Assembly: GCA_012514535.1 (NCBI GenBank)
Contig: JAAZAA010000061.1
Location: 1 to 34,572, forward strand
Source of the DNA: Myxococcales bacterium
GTDB lineage: Bacteria > Myxococcota_A > Polyangia > Polyangiales > Polyangiaceae
Direction of reading: 5' to 3'
DNA: 34,572 nucleotides
Shown: piece after piece, positions 23,957 through 31,479 of the stretch
Layout of the letters: each line of letters begins with the position of its first letter
Numbering within the stretch: the first letter of the stretch is position 1
Notes under the pieces: model-generated
Databases searched by the model: none
The model's input: only the letters and a program-made list of their open reading frames with translations
Told to the model about the DNA's origin: nothing
Program-made: the position numbers and the translations under genes

Positions 23957-25564
23957 CTAGTGCAGGCGGGCCCGAGCGGGCGAGTTTTCGCCCGCCTCCC
24001 CCGGGGTGAGGCGGCGGATCTCCAGGGCGCCGCTCTCCGTCTGGGGTCGCCCCAGGGCGGGGCCCGCGGACCAGACCCGCGGAACCACGAGCCAGCGGCT
24101 CTTCGTGGCGGCGGCCAGCTCCAGGAGGCGTCGCTGACGCTCCTCGGGGGAGGGCGAGGCGCCCGACGAGCGCCTGGGGTCGTGGTCCTCGAGGACGTGG
24201 GCGCGGCCGGGGCTCCCCAGCGCGGCGAGCACCGCGAAGTAGCCGTAATCGTCCGTCGCCACGACGACGGGATCCGTCGGAGCGGCCAAGGTCCGCAGCA
24301 GCCTCCCGGCGGCGATCTCGTCGACGCGCTGCTGGAAGCTCGCGGACGTCAGATCGGGGCGGCGTAGCCCGTGGGCGCCCCAGGCGATCAGCGTGACCGC
24401 GCCGAGGGCGACGCCCACCGCGAGCTTCGGGGGGAGCCGCGCCACCCTCGCGGCGAAGAGAGGGCGGGGGCGCGCCAGGCGGAGCAGGGCGTCTCCGGCG
24501 AGTACGGCGACGAAGAGCCAGCCGGTGAGCAGCGCCCGCTCGGCGTGATGGGTGGGGCCTCCGCCGCGCAGATCGCCGACCACGAGGGCGAGGAGCGCTC
24601 CGCCGAGCAGGCAGGCCGCGCGGCGCCAGCGTAGGGAGGTCCCTGCCCAGCACGTGAGGGCGGCTCCTACGAGGACGAGCTCCGGCTCCGCTCGCAGGAA
24701 GGCGGCGGGATAGGTGGAGAGGACCTGCAGCACGCCCGCGGCGCTCCCTCCGAGGGCTCGTTTGTACTCGGTGACCCGGCGCACGAAGAACAGGGGATCG
24801 TCGTGGAGGACCAGCCCGTGGAGGAGCCAGGCGAGGGGAAAGCACAGCGCGACGAGCGCGGCGAGCAGCCAGGGGCGTCGGCCGCGCTCCAGCCAGTGGA
24901 CGCCGGGCGTGGCGGAGGGATCGAGCCCCCGCGGGACCGCGCGGCGGGCGTCTCTCAGGGTGACGAGGGCCAGCCCCAGCGCCACGGGCCAGGCTTCGTA
25001 GCGGCTGGCGCAGGCCGCGGTGATCGCCAGGGCGCCTAGCAGGGCGCACATCCAGGGGAGCCGGGAGGGGCGGCCGTCGGCGGGTGGAGGGCGCCCCAGC
25101 AGCTCGCTGGCGCGGGCGCTACAGCCCAGCGCGAACAAGGTGAGGGCGGCGGTGGGCAGCTCCGGCACCGTGGCGACCCCCAGCCAGGCGGAGTACGGGA
25201 ACACGGCGCTCGCCGCCGCCCCCAGCGCCGCTCCGCGGGGCGAGGCCCCGAAGAGCCGCGCCGCGGCCCAGACGAGCCACACGGAGAGGACACCGAGCCC
25301 CACGGCGACGCCTCGAGCCACCTGCAAGGAGTCCCCGAGCAGGAGCATCGGCGCGCCATAAGCCCAGAAGGGCAAGGGGAGCCAGCTCGTCCCGCTCGGA
25401 TCGAGGCGAGGGTGGGCCGCGAAATCCTGGGCGATGACGACGCGGGCGAAGTCGTCGTCGCTGATCGCGGTGACGCCCTGGCCGAGCATCACCGCGGACA
25501 CGATCAGCTTGAGCAGCGCGAGGGAGATCAGCGGGACCAGCTGAGGACGGGAGCCCGGCCCCAT
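23957..25564 (-). CDS. Multi-pass GT-C-like membrane protein, possible glycosyltransferase
   Basis: 535-aa protein with roughly ten or more hydrophobic helices in the first ~410 residues and a soluble C-terminal domain (~410-535). After the first helix an acidic cluster, Asp36-Asp37-Asp38 (ISDDDFARVV), lies in the first periplasmic loop, the position of the catalytic Asp in GT-C enzymes that use polyprenyl-phosphate sugars (ArnT/PMT type). The loop WLPLPFWAYGAPMLLLGDS and the helix RGVAVGLGVLSVWLVWAAAR fit that fold. Substrate is unknown. The ATG is 7 bases after the secG stop, so it is in the same operon. A non-enzymatic membrane protein cannot be excluded. Confidence 0.7.
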   Translation of the reverse strand: MGPGSRPQLVPLISLALLKLIVSAVMLGQGVTAISDDDFARVVIAQDFAAHPRLDPSGTSWLPLPFWAYGAPMLLLGDSLQVARGVAVGLGVLSVWLVWAAARLFGASPRGAALGAAASAVFPYSAWLGVATVPELPTAALTLFALGCSARASELLGRPPPADGRPSRLPWMCALLGALAITAACASRYEAWPVALGLALVTLRDARRAVPRGLDPSATPGVHWLERGRRPWLLAALVALCFPLAWLLHGLVLHDDPLFFVRRVTEYKRALGGSAAGVLQVLSTYPAAFLRAEPELVLVGAALTCWAGTSLRWRRAACLLGGALLALVVGDLRGGGPTHHAERALLTGWLFVAVLAGDALLRLARPRPLFAARVARLPPKLAVGVALGAVTLIAWGAHGLRRPDLTSASFQQRVDEIAAGRLLRTLAAPTDPVVVATDDYGYFAVLAALGSPGRAHVLEDHDPRRSSGASPSPEERQRRLLELAAATKSRWLVVPRVWSAGPALGRPQTESGALEIRRLTPGEAGENSPARARLH

Positions 25565-25571
25565 CGGGGGC

Positions 25572-25907
25572 TCACTCCGCGGGAGCCGCGGGCGGCGTCG
25601 CTGGTGGCGGCGCCGCGGGGGCCTCCTGGCTGCGAGCGCGCGCGGCTCGATCGGCGAGGGAGTCCGCGGGGCCGCCGGACAGGTACGCGAGGGTGATGCT
25701 CGTGACGAAGAAGAGCGTCCCCACGATCCACGTCATCTTGGTGAGGATGTTGCCCGCGCCGCGTCCTCCGAAGACTTGGGTCGCGGCGGCGCCCGTGAAC
25801 GCCCCCATGCCGCCGCTCTTGCCCGGCTGCAGGAGGATCACCATCACCAGGAACAGGCACGCGATCACGTGCACGACGGTGAGGGGCTTGAGGAGGAGGT
25901 CGAGCAT
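25572..25907 (-). CDS. secG: Preprotein translocase subunit SecG
   Basis: 111-aa inner-membrane protein that assists SecYEG-mediated protein export. Two transmembrane helices (~9-26 and ~58-77) flank the conserved LLQPGKSGGMGAFTGAAATQ and FGGRGAGNILTKMTWIVGTL segments. A Pro/Ala-rich hydrophilic tail (~85-111) extends beyond the E. coli core, as in many related bacteria. It lies 7 bases after tpiA, the common tpiA-secG arrangement. Confidence 0.95.
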   Translation of the reverse strand: MLDLLLKPLTVVHVIACLFLVMVILLQPGKSGGMGAFTGAAATQVFGGRGAGNILTKMTWIVGTLFFVTSITLAYLSGGPADSLADRAARARSQEAPAAPPPATPPAAPAE

Positions 25908-25914
25908 GGTGGTC

Positions 25915-26679
25915 TTATCCCGCGGCCTGGATGATCTTCGCGAACCCCTCGGCGTCGAGGGAGGCTCCGCCCACCAGGGCCCCGTCGATGTCGGGGCAGG
26001 CGAGGAGCTCGGCGGCGTTGGAGGCCTTCACGCTGCCGCCGTAGAGGATGCGGGTCTTCTCTGCCACATCCGCGCCCAAAGTCTCGCGCAGACGGGCGCG
26101 GATGGCCGCGTGGACCTCCTGGGCCTGCTCGGGGGTGGCGACCTTGCCGGTGCCGATGGCCCACACGGGCTCGTAGGCGATCACGCCGAAGCCCGGCTGC
26201 TCCGAGAGCAGCGACGCGAAGGCGTCGACCTGGCGGTTGACCACCTCGAGGGTCTTGCCCGCCTCACGCTCCTCCAGGGTCTCGCCGACGCAGGCGATGG
26301 GACGGAGCCCCGCGGCGAGGGACGCCGCCACCTTCTCGCGCACGAAGTCGTCGCTCTCGGCGAAGTACTGCCGACGCTCGCTGTGCCCCAGGATGACCCA
26401 CTTGGCACCCGCCTCGAGCAACATGGGCGCGCTGATCTCGCCCGTGAAGGCCCCGTCGCTCTTGGGGTAGAGGTTCTGGCCGGCGACCTCGAGCTTCTTG
26501 CCGTTCTCTTCGGAGATCTGAGCGATCGCCGCGATCACGGTGGAGGGCGGCGCGACCACCACGTCCACGTTCGGGTGCGCCTGGGCCGCGCGCGCCACGG
26601 CCTCGGCCAGCTCGCAGCCCTTGGCGCCGCCCAAATTCATCTTCCAGTTGCCAGCGATCAGCGGAGTTCGTTCAGTCAT
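25915..26679 (-). CDS. tpiA: Triosephosphate isomerase
   Basis: 254-aa TIM-barrel enzyme interconverting dihydroxyacetone phosphate and glyceraldehyde 3-phosphate in glycolysis and gluconeogenesis. All catalytic residues are present: Asn11 and Lys13 (GNWKMN), His99 (ILGHSERR) and Glu170 (AYEPVWAIGTGK). The phosphate-binding LYGGSVKASNA and the final GALVGGASL are intact. Unlike its neighbour pgk, it shows no sign of relaxed constraint. It overlaps the pgk stop by 8 bases and so is translationally coupled to it. Confidence 0.97.
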   Translation of the reverse strand: MTERTPLIAGNWKMNLGGAKGCELAEAVARAAQAHPNVDVVVAPPSTVIAAIAQISEENGKKLEVAGQNLYPKSDGAFTGEISAPMLLEAGAKWVILGHSERRQYFAESDDFVREKVAASLAAGLRPIACVGETLEEREAGKTLEVVNRQVDAFASLLSEQPGFGVIAYEPVWAIGTGKVATPEQAQEVHAAIRARLRETLGADVAEKTRILYGGSVKASNAAELLACPDIDGALVGGASLDAEGFAKIIQAAG

Positions 26680-27898
26680 GTCCCATCCCGCGCAGGGCCT
26701 CGAGGCCCGGGAGTTTCTTGCCGGCGAGCAACGCCAGCGTGGCGCTGCCGCCTCCCGCCAGATGGTCGATGTCCCCGACTCGTTCGGGGCAGACCTGGCG
26801 GGCGGCGGCGACGCTATCGTCCCCGACGACCATGGTAAAGGCCGAGCTGTCGGCCAGCGCCTCCACGACCGCCCGCGTGCCCTCGGCGAAGGCCGGGTTC
26901 TTGTGGAAGCCGATCGTGCCCCACCAGAGGACGGTCCCGGCGCGGGCGATTTGCTCCTGGAACGCCTCCCGGGCGCGGGGGCCGAGATCGACGGCGCCCT
27001 CGACCGGATCCAGCTCTCCCGCGGGAGCGACGCGGCCGCTGGCCGCCTTGACCGACGTCGCCACGACGAAATCCTCCGGGAGCAGCAGGCGCCCGAAGGC
27101 CTGATCCATGAGGGTGCGCGCCCCCGCCAGGTAGCTCTCCTCGACGACGGAGGTCCCCATCGCCCCGCCCCGAGCCCGCACCATGGTGTTGCCGGGGACC
27201 CCGGCCGCGCAGAGCTGCTGACAGCGGGGCAGGAGCGTGTGCAAGACGTCGATCTTGTCGGTGAGGCGACTGCCGCCGAGGACGATCGTGAAGGGGCCCG
27301 TGGGGTTCAGGATCCGCAGCACCGCCTCGAGCTCCGCGAGGAGGTTGGGGCCGGCCACGCGCTGCTCGAGCAGGCGCGGCAGGATGGTCGTCGTCGCCGA
27401 CTCCCGCTCGCAGCTGGACAGGGCGTCGTTGACGAACACATCACAGTACGCCATCAGCGCGCGGGCGAACGCCTCGTCGGCGCGGCCGTCTTCGGGGCCG
27501 CGCGCCAGGTTCTCGAGGACGCAGATTTGACCATCGCGGAGGTCGCTGATCACCTTCTTGACGGAGTCCCCCACGCAGTCGTCGGGGAGGTACACCTCGA
27601 GGTCGGTCAGCTCGCCCAGCCGCGCCGCGGCGGGCTCGATGCTGGGCGGCGTCTTGTCGCTGCGTCGAGCCACGCCGAAGCGTGAGGCGACGATGACCCG
27701 CGCCCCCGCCTCCACGAGCCGGCGCACGGTGGGGGCGACCCGGCGGATCGCGGAGTCGTCGACGATCTCCCCTTGCTTGTTCAGGGGGGCGTCCAGGTCG
27801 GCGCGCAGCAGCACGCGTTGATTTTCGACTTCGACGTCGTCCAACGAGGCGAGGCCAGAGAGCAGCGCCGCGGGACTTCTCACGGAGGGGGCGGACAT
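26672..27898 (-). CDS. pgk: Highly divergent phosphoglycerate kinase homologue, possible pseudoenzyme
   Basis: 408-aa protein alignable end to end with phosphoglycerate kinase, which transfers phosphate between 1,3-bisphosphoglycerate and ADP. Length and fold markers are normal (RVLLRADLDAPLN, NDAL, LGGSRLTDKI, AGGGSATLALLAGKKLPGLE). Many active-site motifs are changed: SHLGRP reads SRFGVA (72-77), ENxRF reads ENLAR (129-133), the DAFGTAHRA region reads DALSSCERE (158-166), the GGxK nucleotide-site Lys is Arg211, WNGPxGxFE reads WWGTIGFHK (325-333), GGGD reads VGDD (358-361) and STGGG reads LAGGG (380-384). The frame is intact and sits in the usual pgk-tpiA-secG order, so it is not a simple pseudogene. 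Activity is doubtful; a second pgk elsewhere is likely. Confidence 0.9.
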   Translation of the reverse strand: MSAPSVRSPAALLSGLASLDDVEVENQRVLLRADLDAPLNKQGEIVDDSAIRRVAPTVRRLVEAGARVIVASRFGVARRSDKTPPSIEPAAARLGELTDLEVYLPDDCVGDSVKKVISDLRDGQICVLENLARGPEDGRADEAFARALMAYCDVFVNDALSSCERESATTTILPRLLEQRVAGPNLLAELEAVLRILNPTGPFTIVLGGSRLTDKIDVLHTLLPRCQQLCAAGVPGNTMVRARGGAMGTSVVEESYLAGARTLMDQAFGRLLLPEDFVVATSVKAASGRVAPAGELDPVEGAVDLGPRAREAFQEQIARAGTVLWWGTIGFHKNPAFAEGTRAVVEALADSSAFTMVVGDDSVAAARQVCPERVGDIDHLAGGGSATLALLAGKKLPGLEALRGMGHD

Positions 27899-27916
27899 GG
27901 TGTGGTCGAGGCGGTC

Positions 27917-28867
27917 CTAAGCGATGAACGAGCCCAGCTTGCGGAAGCGCTGGTAGCGGTCCTCGCGGAGCTCGTCGGGGGACAGGCCCGAGAGGGCGTT
28001 CAGCTCCTCGTAGAGCACCTGGTCGAGGACGCGGGCCGCCTGGTCGTAGTCCTGGTGGGCGCCGCCGGGGGGCTCCTCCACGATCCGATCGACGACGCCG
28101 AGCTCGAGCAGGTGCGGGGCGGTGATCTTCAGGCGCGCGGCGGCCTCGGGGGCGTGCTCGGCGCTCTTCCAGAGGATGGCGGCGCAGCCCTCGGGGGTGA
28201 TCACCGAGTAGTAGCTGAACTCGAGGACCAGCACCCGGTTGGCGACGCCCAGGGCGAGGGCGCCTCCGGAGCCGCCCTCGCCGATGACCGTGGTGATGAC
28301 GGGGACGCCGAGCCCGGCCATGGCCTCCAGAGAGGCGCCGATCGCTTCGCTCTGCCCGCGCTCCTCGCCTTCGAGGCCCGGGAAGGCGCCGGGGGTGTCG
28401 ATGAAGGTGATGACGGGCAGCCCGAACCGATCGGCGAGCTCGTAGAGGCGGATCGCCTTGCGGTAGCCCTCGGGGTTCGGCATGCCGAAGTTGCGCCGGA
28501 CGTTCTCCTTGGCGTTGCGCCCCTTCTGGTGGCCGATGACCACCACGCTGCGCCCGTGGAAACGGGCGATGCCCCCCACGATGGAGGCGTCGTCGCGGAA
28601 GCGCCGGTCTCCGTGGAGCTCCACGAAGTCCTCGAACAGCCGCGAGGTGTAGTCGAGGGTGTAGGGGCGGCTGGGGTGGCGCGACAGCTGCACCTTCTGC
28701 ATGGGGGAGAGCTGCGCGAAGACCTCCCGCGCGAGGCGGGCAGCCTTGTCCTCGAGCCGCTTCAGCTCGACGCTGTACCGCTCGTCGCGCGACGCGAGAT
28801 CGCGGAGTTCCCGCACCCGGGTGATCAGCTCGACGACGGGGCGCTCGAATGCGAGTACGTGGGCCAT
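27917..28867 (-). CDS. accA: Acetyl-CoA carboxylase carboxyltransferase subunit alpha
   Basis: 316-aa subunit that, with AccD, transfers carboxyl from biotin to acetyl-CoA to form malonyl-CoA, the first step of fatty acid synthesis. Conserved segments include LSRHPSRPYTLDY, IVGGIARFHGRSVVVIGHQKG, RNFGMPNPEGYRKA, FIDTPGAFPG, GEGGSGGALALGVANRV and VITPEGCAAILWKSAEHAPE. The ATG at 28867 gives MAHVLAFERPVVEL, matching the family's start; a TTG at 28879 would add four residues. The pgk gene begins 18 bases after its stop, so accA appears to lead the operon. AccD is not in the window. Confidence 0.96.
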   Translation of the reverse strand: MAHVLAFERPVVELITRVRELRDLASRDERYSVELKRLEDKAARLAREVFAQLSPMQKVQLSRHPSRPYTLDYTSRLFEDFVELHGDRRFRDDASIVGGIARFHGRSVVVIGHQKGRNAKENVRRNFGMPNPEGYRKAIRLYELADRFGLPVITFIDTPGAFPGLEGEERGQSEAIGASLEAMAGLGVPVITTVIGEGGSGGALALGVANRVLVLEFSYYSVITPEGCAAILWKSAEHAPEAAARLKITAPHLLELGVVDRIVEEPPGGAHQDYDQAARVLDQVLYEELNALSGLSPDELREDRYQRFRKLGSFIA

Positions 28868-29096
28868 GAGCCGGCGCAAGATTGTCTGGAAGCCGCTCGA
28901 TAGTCGAGCCTGCGCGCCACTTTTCCGAGGCGTTCCGCTGCCATGGCGATTTCCGACGGGGATCGGGGGCCAGGACGAAAGTGGTCCTACCAGGTTGCTG
29001 GCCGGACGACGGGGCGCGGAGGGTTGACGTTCGGCGACGGCTGGGCTGGCCCGCGGGAGTGGACGGGCAGGGGGCGCAGGGTCGAGAAACCCAAAA

Positions 29097-31034
29097 TCAG
29101 CGCGGTTCGAAGGAGGCGGGCACCTGGACGCTCGGCTGCGTGCCGAGGACGTTGAAGCAGCGGAAGGGCTTCTCCTTGTTTTTCAGGTGCGCGGGGGGCA
29201 GCTCCTCGTAGACGAAGCGGCCCTTGAGGAGGTCGAGGGTCGGCTCGCTGACGACGATTTGCCCCGCCGCCGCGATGCCGCAGAGGCGCGCGCTCGTGTT
29301 CGCGGTGTCTCCGACGACCGTGTAGCTGAGGGCCTTGGAGCTGCCGATGTACCCCGCCACGAGGGGGCCCGTGTGGATGCCGAAGCCCACGTCGAGGGGA
29401 GGCAGCGAGGCGGCCACCCGCGTGCGGTTGAACTCCTCGAGCACGAGCTTCTGCTCGAGGGCGCAGCTCACGGAGCGGATGGCGTCGTCCGGGTGCGCCA
29501 CGGGGGCTCCCCACAGGGCCATGATCCCGTCCCCCATGAACTTGTCGAGCGTGCCCTCGTACTTGAAGACCGTCTCGACCATGTGCTCGAAGTACTCGTT
29601 GAGCATCTCGACGAGGGACTCCGGGGAGGCGCGCTCGCTCATCGCGGTGAAGCCGCGGATGTCGGAGTTGAAGACGGTGCAGGTCTCCACGAGCTGACCG
29701 CCCTTCTTCACCTCGAGCTCTCCCGACAGCACCCGCTCGGCGACGTTGGGAGACAGCAGCCGGCTGAAGCGCTCGCGGTTGACGATCTCCTGCTCGATCT
29801 TCTTCCCGAGGATGTTGATCTCGATGAACATCGCCGCCTGGGCGGCGATGGCCGTCACGATCTCCAGGTCCTTGTGCTGGAACTGGGCGAGGCTCTCGCT
29901 GTCGAGCCAGAGCACGCCGAGGATGTCGTCGTTGTGGAGCAGCGGCGCGACGATGGCGGAGCTGATCCGGTTGAGGATCATGCTCTTGCCCTTGGAGGCG
30001 GCGAAGTCCATGGCCGCGTCATGGGTGAGCACCGTGGCGCGCTCCTGCATGACGTGGTTCATGATCGTCGACGAGACCGGGATGGGTGAGTCGGTGCCGT
30101 CGCGGCGCAGGCTCGCAGCGGGGACGAGCTCGTCGCGCTCCCGCAGGAAGATCACGCCGCGGTCCGCGCGTACGAAGCGGAAGATGGTCTGCAGGATCTT
30201 CTCGAGCAGCTTCTGGAGGTCGCGCTCGAGGGCGATCTCCCGGGAGAGCTCGTGGGAGAGGCGCAGGCGCTCGTAGTCCTGGGCGAGCTGCTCCGGGTTC
30301 GAGGAGACCTGATCGTAGGGAAGGAAGCCCTTCTGGATGGCGGCGATCTGCGTGCCGATCGAGCGCGACTGATCCCGCAGATCGATGCGCGTGCCCCCGA
30401 GGGGACGGTGAGCTTGGGGCACCGGGAGCGGGCTGGCCTGAAACCCAGGAGCACCGCCGTGGGGGACGCTTGGGGATCCGCCCTGGGGAGCGGGGCTGCC
30501 CTGGAGGGGCGCCCCGGCCTGAGAGGAGGAAGCTCCGCCGTGGGGGCCGGGGCCGTGGGGACCGGGGCCGTGGGGACCGGGGCCGTGGGGACCGGGGCCG
30601 TAGGGCGACGGACCGGAGGAGGCGAGGGAGGGCTGCGCGAGCGGGGTCTGCGCCGGGACGTCCCGCATGGTGGCGGGCCCGCCACCGCTGAACTGCTGGA
30701 AGGGCGGGCGCGCAGAGAAATCGTCGGGACGACGGTGGGAGGCGCTGGCGTCGCCGGCTTCGAAGCGCGCGCGCGTCTGGCCCATCGTGAGCTCGGCGCC
30801 GTGGCGCAGCACGACCTCTCCCTGCACCCGCTCGCCGTTGACGAACGTCCCGTTGAGGCTCCCGAGATCGCGTAGGATGAAATCGTTGCCGCGCTGCTCG
30901 ATGACGCAGTGCTCTTTGGAGACGATCTTGTCGAGCAGCTGAATCGAGTTGTCCGGATGCCGACCCAGGGTGTTGTGCGCACGTAGCTCGACAGTCTGTT
31001 CCCCGTCGGGCGTAGCCAGCAAAAGTCGGGCCAT
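29097..31034 (-). CDS. FHA-GAF-class III adenylate cyclase
   Basis: 645-aa cytoplasmic signalling enzyme. An N-terminal FHA domain (~5-100; LGRHPDNSIQLLD, VSKEHCVIE, GSLNGTFVNGERV) should bind phosphothreonine. A Pro/Gly-rich linker (~105-230) contains GPGPH repeated four times. A GAF domain (~265-420; EKILQTIFRFVRADRGVIFL, ILGVLWLDSE) precedes the cyclase domain (~445-600). The metal Asp458 (SDIRGF) and Asp502, Lys498 (DKFMGD), VVGDTAN and NTSARL are complete, consistent with active ATP cyclisation to cAMP. The ATG at 31034 starts directly at the FHA strand; a longer GTG frame is less likely. It stands alone and diverges from glpK. Confidence 0.93.
   Translation of the reverse strand: MARLLLATPDGEQTVELRAHNTLGRHPDNSIQLLDKIVSKEHCVIEQRGNDFILRDLGSLNGTFVNGERVQGEVVLRHGAELTMGQTRARFEAGDASASHRRPDDFSARPPFQQFSGGGPATMRDVPAQTPLAQPSLASSGPSPYGPGPHGPGPHGPGPHGPGPHGGASSSQAGAPLQGSPAPQGGSPSVPHGGAPGFQASPLPVPQAHRPLGGTRIDLRDQSRSIGTQIAAIQKGFLPYDQVSSNPEQLAQDYERLRLSHELSREIALERDLQKLLEKILQTIFRFVRADRGVIFLRERDELVPAASLRRDGTDSPIPVSSTIMNHVMQERATVLTHDAAMDFAASKGKSMILNRISSAIVAPLLHNDDILGVLWLDSESLAQFQHKDLEIVTAIAAQAAMFIEINILGKKIEQEIVNRERFSRLLSPNVAERVLSGELEVKKGGQLVETCTVFNSDIRGFTAMSERASPESLVEMLNEYFEHMVETVFKYEGTLDKFMGDGIMALWGAPVAHPDDAIRSVSCALEQKLVLEEFNRTRVAASLPPLDVGFGIHTGPLVAGYIGSSKALSYTVVGDTANTSARLCGIAAAGQIVVSEPTLDLLKGRFVYEELPPAHLKNKEKPFRCFNVLGTQPSVQVPASFEPR
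30540..30599 (-). repeat. 15-bp in-frame tandem repeat coding GPGPH
   Basis: Four consecutive copies of a 15-base unit (GTGGGGACCGGGGCC on the + strand, the first with one substitution) encode GPGPH x4 in the linker of the FHA-GAF cyclase. Three copies are identical, suggesting recent expansion, and the 15-base period keeps the frame. Confidence 0.9.
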
Positions 31035-31479
31035 AGTGAGAGTCCCCAGGCTAACCGGGGGTGGGCTGGGGGACAACCCGGCGCCGATCTTTCCTCGGAT
31101 TCCCGGGCCCGGGGAGCCCGATCGGCGAGGGGGCCCCGAGGGGAGCCGCCGGGCTGGAGCGGCCGGAGCCGAAGTGGTTGGGCCAGTGGGGCTGGGTCAA
31201 TGGGGCTGGGTCAATGGGGCTGGGTCAATGGGCTGGGTCAATGGGCTGGGTCAATGGGCTGGGTCAATGGGGTTGGGGTGGAGTGGCGGGGGCTGGAGCT
31301 GGAGCTGTTCCTGGGCGCGGGGGGGGCGTCGGGGGGGCGAGGGGAACGCGGCAGGGGGCTGGGCGCTGAGCGCTAAGTGGGCTCGCTGCGTGGGCTCGCT
31401 GGATGGGGCCGGGCGCTGGGCGCCGGGTGGCTGGGCTGCTCGGCGCCCTGGGCCGGCGTTTGCGGTAGGCTCCTCTGCG
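31035..31479. other. Divergent, G-rich, repeat-filled intergenic region
   Basis: About 445 bases between the cyclase and glpK genes. The + strand is strongly G-rich with GGGCTGG- and GGGCGCTGG-type motifs in addition to the minisatellite at 31188-31270. Open frames through it encode only repeats of Gly, Trp and Ser and are not believable genes. Promoters for both flanking genes must lie here, but none was identified with confidence. Confidence 0.6.
31188..31270 (+). repeat. 13/14-bp minisatellite, six copies
   Basis: The core GCTGGGTCAAT occurs at 31191, 31205, 31219, 31232, 31245 and 31258, with identical cores separated by GGG or GG spacers. The period is 14, 14, 13, 13 and 13 bases. Perfect cores imply recent slippage or unequal exchange. 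It lies about 220 bases upstream of glpK and 160 bases upstream of the divergent cyclase start. Confidence 0.9.

Noticed and set aside
21156-25049. A 1297-codon open frame on the - strand
   Set aside because: It runs antisense to the membrane protein and histidine kinase genes, and out of frame with the GT-C-like gene. The protein is low-complexity Arg/Pro/His-rich with no family features.
30540-31270. Possible CRISPR array from the tandem repeats
   Set aside because: Units are contiguous 13-15-bp repeats without unique spacers, one set lies inside a coding linker, and no cas gene is present.
31061-31369. + strand frame coding Gly/Trp/Asn repeats before glpK
   Set aside because: The peptide is produced by the 13/14-bp minisatellite. 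The period is not a multiple of three and there is no start signal or homology.
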